A DNA stretch of 64,000 bases, taken from assembly GCA_949752795.1 (NCBI GenBank), contig OX457056.1:177654428-177718427 (forward strand), in the 5' to 3' direction. The notes below the pieces were generated by a model that was not told the origin of the DNA, searched no databases, and saw only the letters and a program-made list of their open reading frames with translations. Source of the DNA: Hyperoodon ampullatus (taxonomy: Eukaryota > Chordata > Mammalia > Artiodactyla > Ziphiidae). Below are positions 58,131-64,000 of this stretch, one piece after another. Made by a program: the position numbers and the translations under genes. The first letter of the stretch is position 1. Every line of letters starts with the position of its first letter.

Positions 58131-58454
58131 GAGAGAAGAGAGCCATTAGGCTTTAGCCTCCACTTGGTCCTGAATGAGTTGTCTCCCCACCCCTCTGGAT
58201 TTCTTCCTGCCTCATTCAGCCCTTCCAGTTGGAGGCTTCATGGCTTGGCCTTGGTGGTTCCAGATCCTCCCAGCTAATTTCTGGATTTACGCCTTCTCTC
58301 CTTTTCCTGTCTAATGTTTCTTGCAGACTGCACCCTGAGAGCTGATCTCTTTGGCTGAACGTCTCTTGAGATCTGGGGCAGCATTGCAAGGTGCTGCCCG
58401 TGTCCTGTACTTGCTCACTTTGCCAATCCCTGCTTATGCCCCAGACAGATCAAC

Positions 58455-58530
58455 ATAATTAACATTTATCAAAGGCCTACTATGTGCCTGGCACTGCACT
58501 TCATCATCCTAATAACCTGAAAGGTAACTT
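58455..58530 (-). mobile_element. MIR fragment, antisense
   Basis: 'acatttatcaaaggcctactatgtgcctggcactgcactt' is the antisense MIR 3' end. Confidence 0.7.
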
Positions 58531-59659
58531 CTCCACTGAGTGTAGTTCAGTCTCACCATCATCTCCACCTAAACTTCAGTGGCTCCAAAGCCCTGCTTTC
58601 CTGACCATAGGAAGTGCAATATTTAAAGGGTTTCCCTACCCATATAATTCTGGAAAGACTCAGGGCCATTTAGGTGTCCCATGGATCCCGCTTGGTTGTC
58701 TAACAGAGCTAGAATTTGTGGCCTCAGGTCCTCACTGTTCCATGGCGGAGCCACTCCAAGCTGGCAGTCCCACCTCTGTCTCTACTGCCTGGGTACCATC
58801 AGCACTGCAAATACCTGTACCTCAATGCCAGAGACCCTGCACGCCTGAAATAAATAGGAGAAGGTTCCTTTTGTATTACATTCAGTTGTAGTGGGAGTCA
58901 GGGGTTCCCACAATCAGCTACTCAAGCTCTAGTGCTATGGCATGTATGCTAAAGATTTTTAATCTCTGGTGGGGCTGAATTCTAATAACGCCTGCAGTAC
59001 AGTACTGAGGCCACATCTCTTTACCAATTCCCAGGCCTGGTTTCTGGGCCCGTCTCGCTGCATGAGATCAGTTCCCTTAGTGTGAGTTCTTTCCTAGCTC
59101 TTGTTGACCCTTCCTACAAACTGAATTTTGTAAATATCTGAGATACAGATCATGCATATAAATGGATATGTGAAGGGTATTGCCTATGGCCACTGGTTGA
59201 AACACCTGGGGGCCAGATCCTGCCCCATCAAGACACCCTATTTATGTCTGCAGCTCAGAGAAGTTATTCAGGGTCTAGCACAGGTTCCCACAAGTAGGTG
59301 TCAAGATTTGCACCCAGATCTGCAGGACTCATTCTAGTCGGTCACCTTGTCTTCTCTGCAAAGTGGAGCTTAGCCAACAATCTGGTAAATGGAGGTCCTC
59401 CTACTAGAGGAATTGTTAGCTAAATGTAGCTTCACTGGATCAACCTAGGTTTCCAGAAATATTCTGGGCAACTGTTCAACATGCTGCTGGTGCTGTTGCA
59501 GATCCCATGCTTGGCTTATCCAGGCCACTTATATTTCTCTCTTCCTAGTACCTCTTTCCTCACAAGCACTTAATTTACCCAAAAGAAGGTAACATCAAGC
59601 ATGGCCCATTTTTATGTAGTTCTGGAAAATGCTTGAGGGACGTGGGAGGAAAGGTTGAA
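58531..59659. other. Unassigned stretch
   Basis: The plus-strand frame at 58484-58891 (135 codons) starts inside the MIR and matches no family known to me. No named repeat in the rest. Confidence 0.4.
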
Positions 59660-59870
59660 ACTACTGGCAATGTGGTTTTACAGAAAGAGCATGGGTCTCA
59701 GAACCAGACAGGCCTGGGTTCAAATCTGCGTTTGTTACTTATTATTTGAGTAAATGTTAAGAAGTTCAAGGTCCTCGTCTGTAAAACAGAGATAATGCCA
59801 TTTAACTCACAGGGTTAAATGAGAAAATTTATTTTAAATTGTCAGTCCCAAAGAGGGGCTCAATGAACCG
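59660..59870 (+). mobile_element. MIR SINE
   Basis: 'gaaagagcatgggtctcagaaccagacaggcctgggttcaaatctgcg', 'ctgtaaaacagagataatgcc', 'gttaaatgagaaaattt': sense MIR. Confidence 0.88.
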
Positions 59871-61459
59871 TAGTTTCCCTCTCCTTGACTGACCTTTTTT
59901 GGATCATATGAGAATTTTAGCTATCTCTATTTTTCTGTTCATTCCTCTTATGGGCAACCCTAAAGTCGGTTCAGAAGTAGGTCTTGTTTCCATGGAGATG
60001 TGTGTAAGGTAAACACATTTGAAAAGGGGAAGCACAGACACCCATCCCCTACGCCTACTCACAACCAATGCACAGCCTCAGCAGAAATGTTTCCAACGAA
60101 GTGTTTCACAAAACTTTCGGGGAAGGCACCAAGTCCTGTTTCAAAGTTTACATGCTTTTTCGTTGTGTGGCTCTTTGAACAATAATTTGAAACAGATAAT
60201 AATGAACTTTACACAGCAATAGATCAAAAGTGGAATTATTGAGCTCATCATTGTCTAATATAATTAGGCTGACATGCTTTTGACTCTAAATGGATGGGTT
60301 TTTTCTCTCTTTTTTATATGCACATTTATTTATTAAAATATGACAAGATTTCTGGACCCCACGTGGATTCAGTTCTAATCCAAACAACTTACTTTCTTCT
60401 GAAACTCTGATTTTCCTTTCTTTTTTTCTTTTGGGGAAACGTTATTTTGTAACTTTCAAAGGCGAATTGCTTCCCTGACTGTGCATGGAAATGTAAGCAC
60501 ATAAATCACACACTAAATTTACTTAACACGGAGGACTAATTCCACTGTCACTTCCCACTGAACAATGCCTTCTTAGGGAAAAACGCTGCAAATCCTTTAG
60601 AAGACCAAAGTGCATGCAATCAAATGATTTCTAAAAATTCCGCAAAATAATTTCTCTGTCTGAAATAATAAGCTTAAATAGTTTGGGAAACATAGCAGCT
60701 ACTAGATAATAGATATTTCTTAATTAGCTCTAACTTTAGATCTCTCTTCAATCATGGCAGAAATCAGACTAGCTTTATAGGGATGTAAACATTCATTTGA
60801 AAACCTAATAACAGAGTGGTTTCCTCTACTCTCCCTTTAACACAAGGGCCAGCTTCTGATGAGTGAAAATCAACTCATGTCTTACCCAAAACATCTGTCC
60901 TCAAGATGTGACACCTTAAAATGATACGGCAGAAACATGTCACCAAAGGCAACAACTCATAAAATTATGGCTAACAGTGGTAGACAGTCTTGTTGCCATC
61001 AACCACATAAAAGAAAGAGAAAAGGCATCTAATAAAGCCTTTAGTAGTTGCTAGCACTTGTCTTGAATTTTCCAAAGGCTCTAACAGAAGACTTGATGTG
61101 GCCCATGGTGTAAAACCACAGGCAGAAGGTTCTGCACTATGGAGAATAAACACAGTGGTAGGGAGAGAGATTAGCAGAACAGTTTTCCCCAAACCAGAAT
61201 GTCTAGATGTCCTAGTGGACGAGTTAAACCACTATCTTCCAGGTGGGCTCTGAGTCTTAAGATAGTGGGCTATAAGGCACTACAGTCACTATGGAGGGGA
61301 GAGCCAGCCAGGCCACTGATTATTAGCTTCACTACCTCCATCCTTCAACATGAGATCCAGAGCAGAGAATGAAGAGGGAACTTAGGGAGTCCTTCCCTTT
61401 GTCATATAAACAAATATGTTGAATGAGATGTGAGAAGAGTTGAGCAGCCACAAAGCCAT
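59871..61459. other. 1.6-kb stretch with no recognisable transposon
   Basis: A/T-rich and non-repetitive. 60170-60760 has many homeodomain-like cores (aataattt, tctaatataattagg, ttaattagctc) and no simple-sequence bias. It looks like conserved non-coding DNA, which is inference. No coding frame is supported. Confidence 0.45.
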
Positions 61460-61560
61460 AGAATCGCTGAACATTGGAGCTGGAAAACTTGTAGAAGAGG
61501 AAACTGCAGCTGACAGTGCTGAAATGACTTGCCCAAGGTCACAGAGAAACCACCACCACC
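61460..61560 (-). mobile_element. MIR-like/L3-like fragment
   Basis: 'tgaacattggagctggaaaacttg', 'gaggaaactgcagc', 'gaaatgacttgcccaaggtcacagag' resemble an old MIR3/L3-type core. Confidence 0.5.
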
Positions 61561-63739
61561 CTTTACCACTTGTGACTTGAATGGAAATAGTCTTTTTCTG
61601 ACATGAAAAAAAAGAAAGAAAGAGTGAGCACGCTATGTGTCAGCAAAAGTTATGCCACATGCAGCTAGATCATTGCCCAACAAAGGAAATGTGGATTCAC
61701 AGAACTAGCTTCCTACTTCGAACACTATTTTTCCTGTAATTGGGTGAGGCTGGGGGCGAACTTTGGTCAAACACCACAAAGATAAAGAGAAGCTCCATGG
61801 TCTTAGATGCATAAACTGTAGGCCCAATTAAGATTTCTCAACCATTTATCAATCCAGTTTTGCTTGAGTCATACACAATGTGGGCTAGGCATTCTGGAAA
61901 ATATAGAAAAAAATCATACAACAATGGTCTTTTCCCTCAAGAAAAAATTGAACAACTGTAGGAGATCATCAGAGACCAAGTGCAATGATTCTCAACAGGA
62001 GTTCAGACATGGGAGAAATCACAGGGTGTTGGGCAAACAGTCAAGGATGGCTTGATTGACCTGACTTCCATAGTACCTTGAAGGCTGGGCTGGGTAGGGG
62101 AGGGGGAGACAAGTTGGGAGTATCTAAGTGGGAACAAAGTTTCTGAAGTAGAAATTAATGTGGTTCCAGAAAGTCTGGTGAAGAGACCCAGCTAAGTGGC
62201 CTAGAAGTTGGGTTTAAGGACACAATGGAAAATAACACTGAATCCAGAGGGGAAAGCATGATAAGCAACTCAACAAATCATCTGACTGGAGCAACACAAA
62301 ACAAAGCGCCAGAGTCTAGACCCATTTCCTTGGAGACCCTTGTCTCACTGGTGTGTTAAGAAAGATCAAATTTGCAATTTTTAGATTTACGTATGCCAGA
62401 ATCATCAAAAGGTTATATTCTTCATATTGTGATCAACATCTTGACCTCTGCACAGACTACAAAGTTGGTGTGAGACATACGAGGGATCGTTGCTTCTTCA
62501 CACCACCACTCCCCAAGAGGAAACAGGCCAGATAGTTTTAGAAGTCATTTCTAGACCCACAAGGTACTGACTCAACAAAATAAGGTTTCGCCAACACTAT
62601 TAAATATCCAAGAAGCTATCCAAATGGCTTTCTGTGACTTTGAACATTCCTTCTCTTTGACCTTAAAGGCTTTCTTAAACTTATCAACTCCTCCATCTGA
62701 AGGCCTGCCCATAGCCTTTCTATTATTACCTCCAATCTCTGAGGTAGGGAGGTAAACTGAGATGCGGAGGAATTATGGAGTCATCCAAAGAGGAGACTAT
62801 TTCAGTGTTAAAACATGGCACACCCAAATGCCTGCTGTACACAAAGGCTATTTATAATACGTCTGATTTTCAACTTGGATTTACAATGAAAGTTGAAACA
62901 GAAAGAGCAAAATTCCAGATTGAAGAAAAATTACAGCTGGAAAAATAATTTTAGAATAAAAAAACCAAGAGAGCCTTCCAAGTAGTTACTCAATTTAAGG
63001 AAGGTGGAGGTTTGCGTCCAAGAGGAAACTGCTTTGGGGACATAGAGGAATGGAAATTCCTGCCTTAGCCTATTTTTGTAGCCCTGTCTTCAGCCCATAC
63101 ACACGTCTGAATTAGAGAAGGCATTCCTCTCCACTGCTTCCAATAAGGCACACGCCAGCAGAGGCCTCTGGTCACACTATGCAAGAGTGCATTCAAAAGC
63201 TTCCAGCGGTGAGAGTCTGTGGGAGGAGAGTTATTAACTTGCCCCTGGCTGTTGACCCCAAGCAAATATGTGCCCTTCCTGCCTGCCTGCTTATGCCTCC
63301 AATGTACACAAAGCATGTGGCTCCAGGTCACTCAGGAGTTAAATGTTTGGACGGGGTCTGTGATACAAACGATGGACAGAAATTCTCTCCCTCTTCCCCT
63401 CTTCCCTTCTTCCCTTATCTTAAGTGGGAAGAAGCTTTGGGTTCATGGTTAATAGCCGCTCAGCATAGTCATTTGCTGTCTGGAGGTTGCAGAGTTTAAC
63501 TACAGGATGGCAAACACATGGGATCAATGCTGCCACTCCTTATTCACCTACCTGTGGCAGACATCACTGATCAAGCAGAGCACCCTTTTGTTTTCAGCAA
63601 AGACTCAACTTCAGAATCCTTCTCAACCCAACAGCCTGGGATGCCATCACCAATTAGAGTTGGCAAGTGGTTCGAAACTGATTTGCTAGCCCCAGAGTAG
63701 AGAGAAAGAAAGAGAAATGGAGAGAAGGAAGAAAGGGGA
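61561..63739. other. Unassigned, repeat-poor stretch
   Basis: Over 2 kb with no named transposon and no supportable exon. Short (GAAA)n at 61606-61622. Confidence 0.4.
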
Positions 63740-63775
63740 AAGTAACATTTACTAAGCACCACCTATGTGTCAAGT
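63740..63775 (-). mobile_element. MIR fragment, antisense
   Basis: 'gtaacatttactaagcaccacctatgtgtcaag' is the antisense MIR 3' end. Confidence 0.6.
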
Positions 63776-64000
63776 AGGGGCACGTTGGAGGGCGGGGAAA
63801 CCTGCCCCGAGGAGAGGGGTATTTTATCACTGGCATTGTAGAGTGATAATAAAAACCAGACTTTCATTGGCTTTATATTGTGCTTAAGTTCTCCACAATC
63901 ACCCCTATTGTCTGCACCCTAGTGCTCCCACTGTTTCCTCTTGCCCTCCTCTCTGCACTGCTGGGACCAAGAACTGCCAGTGGCCTTTGCAGACAGCTCG

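Overview
The window is mammalian nuclear DNA, almost certainly from a cetacean. It carries ten copies of the tRNA-derived CHR SINE of cetaceans, hippos and ruminants. Four are the short form with a 3' block close to 'gagaggcccgcgtaccgc', which from memory is common in whales and dolphins. It also holds L1 3' ends of the cetartiodactyl type, together with the older mammalian layer of MIR, L2, MER5, MER20, MaLR-like LTRs and L1M. The species cannot be told from the sequence.

I recognise no functional protein-coding gene, rRNA, functional tRNA or CRISPR array. The open frames are short and mostly lie in repeats. The one gene-derived sequence is a full-length but dead processed copy of RPL21 (30078-30646, minus strand), sitting inside an older L1M element. 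The window is therefore intergenic or intronic, and its host locus cannot be named from what is here.

Layout: 1-11.6 kb is mixed repeats and unassigned DNA. 11.6-14 kb is repeat-poor. 14.6-15.3 kb is a SINE nested in an L1, with both target-site duplications intact. 16-20 kb is old repeat debris. 20.08-21.37 kb is the most unusual object: an inverted repeat with arms of about 310 bp, with a 138-bp core differing at one base by eye, around a 663-bp spacer that is the only CpG island I see. 22-36.8 kb is dense in L2, L1, MIR and MER20, with the RPL21 copy and a SINE that appears to carry a 3' transduction. 36.8-40.35 kb has no recognisable transposon. 40-55.8 kb is again repeat-rich. 56.7-57.2 kb is a 43-bp-period minisatellite split by a small hAT transposon. 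58-64 kb is mostly unassigned, with a repeat-free, A/T-rich stretch near 59.9-61.4 kb.

What can be read as history is the nesting of transposons: young SINE and L1 copies cut older L2, MER5, L1M and other repeats, usually with visible target-site duplications. Any regulatory role for the CpG island or the repeat-free stretches is inference. Repeat family names come from recalled consensus sequences, and divergence was judged by eye.
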